From JARKPK01 sp964631235 (GTDB lineage Bacteria; Planctomycetota; Planctomycetia; Pirellulales; Thermoguttaceae), in assembly GCA_964631235.1 (NCBI GenBank), contig CAZVZX010000001.1:1-64000 (forward strand): a stretch of 64,000 bases of DNA, written 5' to 3'. The position numbers and the translations under genes were made by a program. Within the stretch, counting starts at the first letter, position 1, and each line of letters opens with the position of its first letter. This document shows, in pieces, positions 1-8,674 of the stretch. The notes below the pieces were generated by a model, which saw only the letters and a list, made by a program, of their open reading frames with translations, was not told the origin of the DNA and did not search any database.

Positions 1-521
1 AAGGCCGCTCGCCGGTGAACTATGCCGCGAGCGCCGGGCCGACGGCACACATCGACAACCCGAATTGTTCGTGCGGCGAGTGGAGCGCATGGAACAATTT
101 CGCGCTGGCGCCGTATTCGGTGGCCAACAACTACGCCGGCGTGTTCTACCGTCGCGGCGTGGCGACGACGATGCGGCAGATCATCGACGGACTGTCGTAC
201 ACAATCTTTTTTGGCGAAGTTCGGCCTTCGTGCTCCCAACACGTCGCCCGGAGTTGGGGCGGCTCGAACAACGGCCAGGGACTGATTTCAACGCTCATTC
301 CGATCAACCGCGACACGTGCAGCTCCGAAAGCGCCGGCGACGGCTGCCGCCGTTGGTGCAATTGGAGCACCGAATTAGGGTTCAAGTCGCGGCATCCGGG
401 CGGGGCCAATTTCGTCTTCGGCGATTGCGCCGTGCGGTTTCTCACCGAAGAAATCGATCATTGGACGTATCAGTATCTCGGCGGTAAGGCGGACAAAAAG
501 GCCGTGCAATTCCCCGACTAA
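1..521 (+). CDS. DUF1559 domain protein, C-terminal part (5' end outside window)
   Basis: The frame is open from the left edge to the TAA at 519-521, so only the last ~170 residues are present. The stretch SRHPGGANFVFGDCAVRFL about 45 residues before the end matches the C-terminal signature of the DUF1559 family, large secreted proteins with a prepilin-like N-terminus that are expanded in planctomycetes. In the family the motif usually reads H-x8-D-G; here the D is followed by C. The end (YQYLGGKADKKAVQFPD) is also family-typical. The N-terminal prepilin segment is not in the window. Function is unknown; export by a type II/IV pilus-like machine is an inference, and such a machine is encoded at 34-52 kb. 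Confidence 0.8.
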   Translation, partial: GRSPVNYAASAGPTAHIDNPNCSCGEWSAWNNFALAPYSVANNYAGVFYRRGVATTMRQIIDGLSYTIFFGEVRPSCSQHVARSWGGSNNGQGLISTLIPINRDTCSSESAGDGCRRWCNWSTELGFKSRHPGGANFVFGDCAVRFLTEEIDHWTYQYLGGKADKKAVQFPD

Positions 522-591
522 CCATCGGCGGCCGCGTCGAGGGGCACGCACGGCCAATGCCGACGGTCGAGGGACTTGCTCTGGAGCACGT

Positions 592-1795
592 ATGAGACGG
601 GGTGTTTCTTCCCGATCGCTATCGCACGTTGTCGTTTCGGCTGTAATCGTCGGCGTCCTGCTTGCCGGTTCCGAGAAACAGACCAGAGCCATGGGTGATG
701 ACCAATCTGCACCGCCGCAGAAGTCGCCCGACGGCGTGTTGTTCGGAGGCTTCAACGCCTTTCGAGTACCGTTGCCTCAGTCGGCCGACGAGTGGGAGAA
801 GACGCGCCCGCAATTGAGAGCCAAGCTTTGGAAGCTGCTGGGCGATGTGCCGCCACCTTGCATACCTCGCGTCGAAACGGTTGAGCGGCGACAGCATCCC
901 GGCTTCGAAGAACAGCGGATTCGATTCGCCAACGGCCTCGGCGATCTGGTGTATGGATGCCTTCTCATCCCCGACGACGGCGGCCCGACTGCCAAGCGAC
1001 GGCCGGCCGTGCTCTATCATCATTATCACGGCGGAAAGTACGAACAGGGGAAAGAGGAGTTGCTCCGTCCGGCATTCGCCGAGTTCGGCAACGAAACGCT
1101 GGTGACCGGACCGGCCTTGGTGCGAGAAGGATATGTCGTTTTGGCGATCGACGCCTACGGGTTCGGCGAGCGGCATCAACGCGGGCCAACCGGCAGTCGC
1201 GATCGGGGGCAGGCCGTCGAGGCCGCTCTTTACAAGACCTTCGCCTGGCAGGGACGCTCGCTTTGGGGCATGATCGTTCACGACGATCTGTCGGCTCTGA
1301 ACTACCTGCTCAGTCGCGACGACGTCGATCCCGCTCGCGTGGCCGCCATGGGAATGAGCATGGGCGCGACGCGAAGCTGGTGGGCCGCGGCCCTCGACGA
1401 TCGCATTCGCTGCACGGTCAGCGTGGCCTGCCTAACCCGCTACCAAGATCTGCTCGCCGCCGGAAGCATCAATTTCCACGGCATCTATTATTTCGTACCC
1501 GCCGTGCTCAAAGAACAGATCGACACCGAGGCCATCTGCGGCCTCATCGCCCCGCGAGCGCATCTGACCCTTTCCGGAGGACGCGACATCGGTTCGCCNN
1601 NNNNNNNNGTCGGGTGTCAGAACGATCAACGACTTCGAGGAACGGCTGTACGCCTTGTTCGGCCGGCCGAAGCACTACCGCGGCATCGTGTACGATGAAG
1701 TCGGCCATGCCTACACGCCCGAGATGTGGCGCGAAACGATCGACTTCCTCCGCATCCATCTGCGTGATGCGTCCCCCGATCAGTCGTCAAAGTAG
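592..1795 (+). CDS. secreted alpha/beta hydrolase (dienelactone hydrolase / acetyl xylan esterase-like), split by an assembly gap
   Basis: The ATG at 592 starts a basic, then hydrophobic N-terminus typical of a signal peptide. The nucleophile elbow GMSMGA lies near residue 253 (Ser about 255), and upstream blocks such as LYHHYHGGKYEQGKEE and YVVLAIDAYGFGERHQRG fit serine hydrolases of this fold. Ten N at 1599-1608 interrupt the gene. After the gap the matching protein continues one frame over: it reads GVRTINDF, FGRPKHYRGIVYDEVGHAY and TPEMWRETIDFL, ending at the TAG at 1793-1795. The His in VGHAYTPEMW is the likely catalytic histidine. The true gap length therefore differs from ten in frame terms; the gene is probably intact in the organism. 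The substrate is unknown. Confidence 0.8.
1599..1608. other. assembly gap (10 N)
   Basis: Ten unknown bases inside the hydrolase gene. The reading frame changes across the gap, so ten is a placeholder and not the real length. Confidence 0.95.
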
Positions 1796-1973
1796 CACCC
1801 CGACCAAGCCGATCGACGATACGCCCGATCGATCTTGATCCGACGGATCGAGCCGATCGTTCCTTCCCGACCGATTCGCGCGCCGTTGTGCAAGCGCGCG
1901 CCCCCCTTCGGCCCGACGCCAACGCACGCACATCGGCCCGGCAGCGCAACGACAATTCGGTCGGCCGTCAAGA

Positions 1974-3065
1974 TCAGCCGTTCTTCTTGGCGAAGTCGAG
2001 CATGAAGTCGCGGAGCAGTCGCACGCCTTCGATCGGCATGGCATTGTAGATCGACGCCCGGCAGCCGCCCACCGAGCGATGGCCCTTCAACTCGGCCAGG
2101 CCTTGTTCGCGTGCCTGCTTGAGGAACGGTTCATCGAGTTCGGGCTTGGCCAACCGGAAGGCCACATTCATCAGCGACCGGCTCTCCTTCTCGGCATGTC
2201 CTTGGTAGAAGCCGGCCGACTGATCGAGGGCGTCGTAGAGCATTTGAGCCTTTTGACGATTGATTTCGGCCATCTTCTCAAGGCCGCCGATCGTGTTGAG
2301 CAACCAATCGGTCACCAACTTGACCATGTAAATACAGAACGTCGGCGGCGTGTTGTAAAGCGACCGCTCCTTCGCCATCACCTTGTAGCTGAGCATGTTC
2401 GGCAGATCGTCGGGCGCTCGCTCCACCAAATCGTTGCGAATAATCACAACGGTAACGCCCGCGGGCCCGGCGTTCTTCTGCGCGCAGGCGTAGTAGATGC
2501 CGTACTTGGAGATATCGACGGGCCGGCAAAGGAAATCAGACGAGGCATCGCAAACCAGCGGCGCCTCGCTTTGCGGCTCAGACTGGATTTGGATTCCCTG
2601 GATGGTTTCGTTCGAGGTGATGTGCAAGTACGCGGCGCCGGCGGTGAGCTTCAGCTCCGACATCTTGGGCATGCGATTGTAGTTGCCCTCTTTTCCGTCC
2701 CACGCGACATTGACGGCCCCCTGGGTTTTGGCTTGGCCTGCCGCCGTCTTTCCCCAGGTGCCGGCCTGAACGTAGTCGGCCGTCTTGCCGGAATTGCGGA
2801 GGAAGTTCATCGGGATCATCGCAAACTGAAGCTGCGCGCCCCCCTGCAAGAACAGCACCGAATAGTCGCCGGGGATCTTCAAGAGCGTGCGCAGATTGGC
2901 TTCTGCCGACGCAATGATTTCTTCGAACTTCTTCGAGCGATGACTGATTTCCAAAATCGACATGCCCGTGCCGGGAAGCGCCAGCAAGTCGCGTTGTGCT
3001 TCTTCCAAGGCGGGCAACGGAAGCATCGCCGGACCGGGTGAAAAGTTGTAGATGCGTTTCTCCAT
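1974..3065 (-). CDS. serC: phosphoserine aminotransferase
   Basis: 363 residues from the ATG at 3065, the normal length for SerC. It converts 3-phosphohydroxypyruvate and glutamate to O-phosphoserine and 2-oxoglutarate in serine synthesis and needs PLP. The N-terminus MEKRIYNFSPGPAMLP, the ACAQKNAGPAGVTVVI block containing the PLP lysine (near residue 196) and the end HRSVGGCRASIYNAMP are all family signatures. A longer in-frame start at 3206 would add 47 residues with no family match; the 3065 start has a G-rich Shine-Dalgarno (GGGGG) about seven bases upstream. The next gene upstream on the same strand is the DUF1573 gene, with a 417-base spacer, so a shared transcript is uncertain. Confidence 0.95.
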   Translation of the reverse strand: MEKRIYNFSPGPAMLPLPALEEAQRDLLALPGTGMSILEISHRSKKFEEIIASAEANLRTLLKIPGDYSVLFLQGGAQLQFAMIPMNFLRNSGKTADYVQAGTWGKTAAGQAKTQGAVNVAWDGKEGNYNRMPKMSELKLTAGAAYLHITSNETIQGIQIQSEPQSEAPLVCDASSDFLCRPVDISKYGIYYACAQKNAGPAGVTVVIIRNDLVERAPDDLPNMLSYKVMAKERSLYNTPPTFCIYMVKLVTDWLLNTIGGLEKMAEINRQKAQMLYDALDQSAGFYQGHAEKESRSLMNVAFRLAKPELDEPFLKQAREQGLAELKGHRSVGGCRASIYNAMPIEGVRLLRDFMLDFAKKNG

Positions 3066-3482
3066 CGAACACCCCCAAGATCGGTTCGGAATCGACAATA
3101 AACTCAATAGGCCGCCCGACAGCCCTCGAACGACGACGCTCTCGCTACCCCGGGGCCGCGACGGTTTCACCGCAGCGGTGCCCGCTGGTGCCCCTAAACT
3201 GCTCAAGAACCGTCCCGCCGGGCGATTCCAAGCCCGCCTCTCGCAACACCAATTCGGCGAGGCACAACGCGTCGGCGCGGAGCAACCGATTCATGCGGCG
3301 GTGCGACCCGGCGGGCGGTACCGCGGACTCGCCGTTAGTCTAACGCGGTCATGCCATTCTGGGCAGGGGGTAGTCGGTTCCGCCCCCGCGGCAAGACAAA
3401 TAACCAAAGAGGCTCCGCCACACACCGGCGGTTGCGTCAGAGAACAACCGCAAAGGGACACAACGCGAGCAAACCCTCGCGT
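3066..3482. other. spacer without recognised gene
   Basis: 417 bases between the DUF1573 gene and serC, both on the minus strand. Apart from the G-rich ribosome site next to serC, I see no gene and no clear terminator. Confidence 0.6.
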
Positions 3483-4523
3483 CTATGGCCGCGTGCCGCT
3501 ATCCGTCCCGGCCGATGAACCTTCGCCGCCTCCGTGCGGCGCCGAGATCGTAATCTGAACCGGCACTTCAAGCCGCGATTCCTTTCCGGCATCGGTGCGA
3601 ACGAGCAAGCGCGCGTTGACGATGCCCGTCGTCGTCGATCCGGTGAACGTCACGCCGATGATGTGCAGCGACTTCGATTCCGCCGAAGGGGCGGCCCGAA
3701 CGCGCGGATCGTCGGCAACGATCTCGACAATGCGAAACGGCTCACGCCCCTGCACGACCATCTGCCGCGTTACCGGCGCCCCGGTTTCCGTAGCCATCAT
3801 CAGCACCGAAGGGCGCACGCTAATTGCCGAACCGACGATTCCCTCGACCGGCACCGGCACCCGCGCGGTCGATGCCTGGTAGTCGTTGGTCACCAAAACC
3901 AAGTGGTCCTGAATATATCCGGCAGGCGCCTCCGGCTTCAGTCTGGCGGTCAAATCGTACTTGATGCCTGCCGGGCCTCGCTCCGTCTCCACGATTTCGG
4001 CCGTTAAATGCGGATTGGCCGACTCGACCCGAAGCACCTGCCAGTCGGGACGGCCGGCATAGCTGATTCGCGCCTTCTGAACCGCCCCGATTCCCGCAGC
4101 GACCGTGCCGAAGTTGATTACCCCGGGCTGAACGACGACATCGCCGCGAATGTACACATACACATGCAACTGAACCTCTGCCGGAAACGGGCGGTCGAGC
4201 GTCACGGTCAGCGTGGCGTCCTTGCGTCCGAGAAAGCTCCGGGTATCGATCATCGCGCGAATCGCCGACTTTTCCCAGGTTTTCAACGAGTCTTTTAGAA
4301 TCTTCGGCTGAGTGCAACCGCAACTCGATCGCACCGATGCGATATGCACATCCTCTTCGTAGATGTTCTGTACGACGAAATCGAACTCCGCCTTTGCCCC
4401 GCGAGCCACCACTCCGAAATCGTGGCTGGTAACGGCGAACATCTTCACCGCCCACTCCTGAGCGGCCGCCCCCTGGCAAACCGACCAAATCGCGAAAGCG
4501 ACCCATCCGTAAGTGCGAATCAT
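3483..4523 (-). CDS. DUF1573 domain secreted protein
   Basis: About 346 residues. MIRTYGWVAFAIWSVCQGAAAQ is a signal peptide; the ATG at 4523 gives the best one, although an in-frame ATG at 4538 exists. The segment HDFGVVARGAKAEFDFVVQN followed by SSCGCTQPKI is the DUF1573 signature (an Ig-like fold with a conserved CGC), often seen in exported Bacteroidetes and planctomycete proteins. The remainder has repeated beta-rich blocks such as VQPGVINFGTVAAGIG, suggesting two or three Ig-like/ASH-type modules. A role in the cell envelope is inferred; no enzymatic motif is seen. Confidence 0.85.
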   Translation of the reverse strand: MIRTYGWVAFAIWSVCQGAAAQEWAVKMFAVTSHDFGVVARGAKAEFDFVVQNIYEEDVHIASVRSSCGCTQPKILKDSLKTWEKSAIRAMIDTRSFLGRKDATLTVTLDRPFPAEVQLHVYVYIRGDVVVQPGVINFGTVAAGIGAVQKARISYAGRPDWQVLRVESANPHLTAEIVETERGPAGIKYDLTARLKPEAPAGYIQDHLVLVTNDYQASTARVPVPVEGIVGSAISVRPSVLMMATETGAPVTRQMVVQGREPFRIVEIVADDPRVRAAPSAESKSLHIIGVTFTGSTTTGIVNARLLVRTDAGKESRLEVPVQITISAPHGGGEGSSAGTDSGTRP

Positions 4524-4892
4524 AACGACAAACACCATCCTTTGGCGGCGAGGCGAACGAACCGATGGGAGCGTTCAAACTTCATCGACACGACGGGAAT
4601 CCGTAAACCGCGATACCGACCGCCTGTTGATCAAAGTGGAAATCGTCGACCGTCTGCCCCGCGGCATTACTCAATCGCACGCCATCCCACCGAATCCCCA
4701 AAAACGGGAAAACAAGGAAAGCAGTTCCAACGGAAATTGCGCACAGAGCCGCTTCGCTGTGCAGGCACACTCTTCCGCAATCGGGGCAGACCGATCTCGG
4801 GGACGACGCAGCAGTCGTCATCGGGCGACTCGGCACGCGCGGCCCCCCGTGATGTGCTTTCCTTTTTCCCGCTTCAACTCGAATGATACACC
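4524..4892. other. spacer holding a diverged family-1 repeat
   Basis: 369 bases between the corrinoid protein gene and the DUF1573 gene. About 90 bases (4699-4786) resemble the family-1 dispersed repeat. A minus-strand open frame (4582-4821) runs through it and I do not support it as a gene. Confidence 0.5.
4699..4786 (+). repeat. family-1 dispersed repeat, diverged copy
   Basis: The order of blocks (ggaaagcagttccaacgg, then attgcgcac, ccgcttcgctg, ttccgcaat) matches the clearer copies at 40010 and 42737, with more substitutions and loss of the central palindrome. Confidence 0.45.
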
Positions 4893-5534
4893 CTATCGGG
4901 CCGCGCCGACAACCGAGCAAGCGAAATCCACCCCATCGACCGCCGTCTTGCCGTAGAAATCGCAGCCGGCATGTTCCTTGAGCAATTCGCTGGCGGCCGC
5001 GCCGCCGACCATGACCCGAACGCGGTCGCGGTGCCCCGACTTCTTGATCTCTTCCATGGTGTTGACGACCGATTTGAAGCAGGTGGTCAGCAAGACACTC
5101 ATGCCCACCACATCGGGCCGATGTTCGGCAATGGCTTCAACGAATCGTTGCGGCGGAACATCGACGCCCAAATCAACCACCTCGAAACCGACGCCGCGGA
5201 GCATCATAATCACGATATCTTTGCCGATGTCATGCACGTCATGCTGCACCGAGCCGATGACCACCTTGCCAATGGTGCGTTGCGATTCGGCCTGCGACAG
5301 TAGCGGCGCCAACTCGGTCATGATGCTCTTCATCACCATGCCGCCGAACATCAACTCGGGAATGAAGCACTCGCCTCGCTGAAACCGTTCACCCAGCGCA
5401 GCCATGCCGCGATTGCATTCGGTGATGATCTCCGTCGCCGAAGCGCCCGACGCAACCATCGCCTTGATGCAGTCGCGCACTTGATCTTCGCGGCATTGAG
5501 CCAGGGCATCAGCCAACGTCACTTGGTCGCTCAT
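4893..5534 (-). CDS. corrinoid (B12-binding) methyltransferase-associated protein
   Basis: 213 residues, the usual length of MtaC/MtbC/MttC-type corrinoid proteins. Residues 1-88 are the helical cap (B12-binding 2), and residues from ~90 are the Rossmann-like B12 domain. HDVHDIGKD at residues 98-106 contains the cobalt-ligand histidine (H101), and VGMSVLLTTCF and VMVGGAA are the other cofactor-binding loops. Such proteins carry a methyl group between a substrate-specific methyltransferase and an acceptor such as tetrahydrofolate or coenzyme M. It is the third gene of a minus-strand unit after a UroD-family methyltransferase and a 64-residue protein. A GAGG site precedes the ATG at 5534. The substrate cannot be read from the sequence. 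Confidence 0.9.
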   Translation of the reverse strand: MSDQVTLADALAQCREDQVRDCIKAMVASGASATEIITECNRGMAALGERFQRGECFIPELMFGGMVMKSIMTELAPLLSQAESQRTIGKVVIGSVQHDVHDIGKDIVIMMLRGVGFEVVDLGVDVPPQRFVEAIAEHRPDVVGMSVLLTTCFKSVVNTMEEIKKSGHRDRVRVMVGGAAASELLKEHAGCDFYGKTAVDGVDFACSVVGAAR

Positions 5535-5684
5535 GTTGATTTCCTCGACAGGTCAATAAAGGCCATACCGACGACGAAGCAGCGCAGCGGCCGCGGGCCG
5601 CAGGGTACGTTGCCGGCGCGAACAACCGCTTCGCCGAACGGAGTGAATTCCGTCCGCGCGATCGTCCGTTTTCTACGTTCCGGT

Positions 5685-5879
5685 TCAGAACGAAAGCAGA
5701 CACTGCCAGATGTAGGTGTAGGCCATCGAATCGAGATCCTCCCAAACGCGACGAACCAAATCGGCGTCGCCCTCGATCTTCGGCCATTCGCGCGAAATCA
5801 CTTCCCAAGGCAGACAGACGCCCGGTGCGATCGGCTGCCGGGATTCAACGGGTTGGTCGGCGGGTTCAATATTCGGCAT
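5685..5879 (-). CDS. small conserved-looking protein in the corrinoid methyltransferase unit
   Basis: 64 residues, beginning MPNIEPADQPVESRQ and ending YTYIWQCLLSF. Its ATG at 5879 lies three bases after the stop of the UroD-family gene, and GGGGAG sits nine bases upstream inside the end of that gene, a good ribosome site. Spacing, orientation and site support a real gene. No domain, signal peptide or membrane span is recognised; the C-terminal half is aromatic-rich (SMAYTYIW). A role as a small accessory of the methyltransferase is an inference from position only. Confidence 0.6.
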   Translation of the reverse strand: MPNIEPADQPVESRQPIAPGVCLPWEVISREWPKIEGDADLVRRVWEDLDSMAYTYIWQCLLSF

Positions 5880-5882
5880 TGT

Positions 5883-7079
5883 TCAATACTCCCCGTAGCG
5901 TCGGGCGGCGTCGGTCATGGCGCGAACGTTCTCCACCCGAGTGTCGTCTTGCATGATGGCGCTGGCATCAACAATGTAGCCGCCGTCGCGGCCGATTGTT
6001 TCGATCAACTTCTTGACGTATTCCGCCACGTCGTCCGGTTGGCCGAAGGCCAGCAAATCGTTGGGCACGCCCCCGCTGATGCAGAACTTGCCTCCCAGTG
6101 CTCGATGCACCTCGAAGGGATCGCCGCGATCGATGTGATAGACAATGCTGCCTTCGGGCAACTGGGCAATATACTTCAGATTGGCGTTCCATTCGCCTTC
6201 GGCGTAAAACAACGTCTGAATGCCGCGGGCCCAGAGGCCCTCGATAATCTGCCGCAGCGTCGGCCAATAGAATTTGGCAAATTGATCCGGCGAAAGAAAC
6301 GGCACGCAACCGCGATGCATCCACAGTCCGACGGGCAAGTTGCGCTGCGGATCGGCCCCGCTGGCGGCGATGTGCAGCAAATGGGGTGTCAGCGCCTCGC
6401 ACGCCGCCAGCACCTTTTGCGGCTGACGAAACATATCCATGCACAACCCGCGATACCCGCGCAGCTTGTCGGCAATAATGTCGAATGGGGCCTTGAGGAT
6501 CCCGCTTAGGGCCGACGGCGTGCCCGACTCGTGCCGCAGCCGGGCGATCTGGTCGCCGAAGGCCTGAAAGTAGCTCAGCATGGCCATCGAACCGCGAACA
6601 AACGAAAGATTGTTGCGGTACGATGTGGTTTCGCCTCGGGCCCGAACCTCGGTCGTCACGCGCGGCAGCCAAACGTTGTACAAATAGCCGGTCGGATCAG
6701 CGATCAACTCATCGTATTCTTCCGGCCGCATGTGCGATTGATCGTCCGGCGGCTCGAGATACTGAAACGGCGTGTCGGGCGGAATTTCGATGCCGGGACA
6801 AGCGTAGTACTTAATGCCGATCGCCTTGACCAACCCGGTCCACACGTAAACCATGTTGGGAACGACCGCGTCCCAATCGAACTCCGCCGCACACTTCCGC
6901 GCGGCCGCGAACGCCTTCTGGTAATCGTGCGTTACCTCTTGAATCGTATAACCGGCGTACTTCGCGGTGAATTCGGCCACGAACGGGCGAATCGGCACGC
7001 GATCGGGCTTCTCGCGCCGCATGGCCTTTACATACCGGGTCAACCGCTGCTGGTACAATTGCTCGATGGCTTCGTTCAT
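5883..7079 (-). CDS. uroporphyrinogen decarboxylase (URO-D) family methyltransferase
   Basis: 398 residues from the ATG at 7079. The protein has the URO-D fold blocks (REKPDRVPIRPFVAEF at the start; YAEGEWNANLKYIAQLPEG and ISGGVPNDLLAFGQPDD in the C-terminal half) but sits with a corrinoid protein rather than heme genes. That places it with the MtaA/CmuA-like methyltransferases that move methyl groups to or from cobalamin-bearing proteins. The alternative ATG at 7088 directly abuts the G-run ribosome site, so 7079, nine bases from GGGGG, is the better start. It heads a unit with the 64-residue protein and the corrinoid protein. Substrate unknown; a true HemE function is less likely given the neighbours. 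Confidence 0.85.
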   Translation of the reverse strand: MNEAIEQLYQQRLTRYVKAMRREKPDRVPIRPFVAEFTAKYAGYTIQEVTHDYQKAFAAARKCAAEFDWDAVVPNMVYVWTGLVKAIGIKYYACPGIEIPPDTPFQYLEPPDDQSHMRPEEYDELIADPTGYLYNVWLPRVTTEVRARGETTSYRNNLSFVRGSMAMLSYFQAFGDQIARLRHESGTPSALSGILKAPFDIIADKLRGYRGLCMDMFRQPQKVLAACEALTPHLLHIAASGADPQRNLPVGLWMHRGCVPFLSPDQFAKFYWPTLRQIIEGLWARGIQTLFYAEGEWNANLKYIAQLPEGSIVYHIDRGDPFEVHRALGGKFCISGGVPNDLLAFGQPDDVAEYVKKLIETIGRDGGYIVDASAIMQDDTRVENVRAMTDAARRYGEY

Positions 7080-8674
7080 GCGACGCATCCCCCGGTGCGA
7101 ACGGCGATGAATGACGTTTGGATAGATGAATGACGTTTGGATGATTGCCGCGAAACTAACGAGAATAGGTTCCGTTCAAATTGCAACAACCAACGCTCCG
7201 GTCAAATCGGTCTCCCGCCGACCGGCAACACAGCCGACAACACAGCAGCTCGGCGTCAACGGACGATCGATTCGATCGGTCGCCAGTATGGCAAACTGGC
7301 GATGCGATGTCAATTTCGCGCAATTCGACCGTTGGTTGGCATCAGCGCTCGTGACGCAAGGCCGAACCTCGGTTGCTTCACACGACCTCGCCGACCGAAA
7401 ACCAATCGTCCGAACCGGAACAAGATCGCAAGGGCTGAAGACCGTCCGAATCAAAACGTCGCGTCGAACCGAACATCGCGCCGGCCAGAGGATCGGTCGG
7501 CCCCGCGTTTCTCGCTTCCTGACGCTGGAGGGTTGAATCCCTTCAAGAAACGCGGCCGACGGCGAGTCGCTGGAAAAAACCTGATATGTCAGTCGGGTCA
7601 CCACCGCGCAACACTCGACGTAGATGTTGACCATGCACCCGGGCGGTCGGTCCCGCGCAAGCCCCGCCGAAAGCCGGCCTCGCCGCGCGGAAGAAAACGC
7701 CTTGGGCACCCTGTGTCGAGTGAGTTCCCCGAAATCCCGGGAAGCCCCGCCCGAGTCGGCACACTGATTCTGGAACGAACTCTTGGCAACAGGGTGTCCG
7801 ACCCGCGAAACGGTTGCCTGACGCCCTATTTCCGACGCCCAATTCCCGAGGGTCGCACCGAGCGATTTGCAACGAAAGCCGTTCCTTCACAACACCTTAA
7901 GTACAGGAGAGCGTTCTTCCAAACAGCCCCCCAACTCTTGAGCATCGCGAGAACGCCTTGTTCGCAACGACATTACAAAAAGAGGGCCGAAATAAAAGCA
8001 GGTCTTATACTGTTGCCAGTCGCGTATTAGTTGATTACAATAGGATGTCTGCCTCGGTAAGCCTATGCTCGAGCGACAGTTGCATTGGTTGCCGATGACG
8101 TCGGACCGCGATGCCGCACGAGCGATTTGCATCTCCGGCTCGGTCGTGCAACGACTGACTGCACCGCCGCGCGGCTCGTCATTTGATAGCCGACAAGAGC
8201 GATACGTTCCAAACGCGGTCGCGCCCACAGCGGCGTGACGCGATGACCCCGGACGAAAAGTTCCTGCTTGCCCAGAAGCGGCGGAAAGAGACGACGGACG
8301 CGGCCATGGCGGCGTTCATCCTCTGAATAGCCCGGGGCTTAGACCATCGCGGCTCCGTCTTTCGCTCGGTGTCGTCGAGTGTTCAGCCGGTGCCGGCGCC
8401 GACGTTGCTCGCGGCATTCAGCGACAAGACGGCATTCGGTTGAACCACGTCGTAGGGACCGCTCGGGCCAAACAACAACGCCGCAAGCCAACTGGCGTCA
8501 AGCGGCCCGAAGGCGGCAAGCGTCCTTCGACGAGTTCGCCCATGGGAGCGTTCTCCCGCGCGAGAGCGCTGCGGCCGGCTCGCGATGGACTGGGGAAGTG
8601 ACCGCTCACGGTGCGGTCGCATAAAATGAACTGATGGTTTTTGTTTCAAGCACTCGTGGGATTGAGACGCGAAC
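7080..8674. other. long spacer without supported gene
   Basis: About 1.6 kb between the divergent UroD-family gene and gltB. Open frames on both strands have arginine-rich, low-complexity translations typical of noncoding GC-rich DNA. A 27-codon frame at 8243-8326 has no ribosome site. The only structure I can point to is the perfect 19-base tandem duplication at 7106-7143. Confidence 0.55.
7106..7143 (+). repeat. 19-base tandem duplication
   Basis: The unit gatgaatgacgtttggata occurs at 7106-7124 and again at 7125-7143, with only the last base differing. It lies 27 bases upstream of the UroD-family start, in its probable promoter or leader. Confidence 0.9.

Noticed and set aside
4582..4821. 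Minus-strand frame with a CPDC motif and a hydrophobic middle
   Set aside because: It runs through a diverged family-1 repeat and has no family match, so the motif is probably chance.
7137..8030. 297-codon plus-strand frame in the long spacer
   Set aside because: The translation is arginine/asparagine-rich without any domain, and both strands are similarly open; it looks like noncoding GC-rich DNA.
8243..8326. 27-codon frame before gltB
   Set aside because: No ribosome site, short length and no family match.
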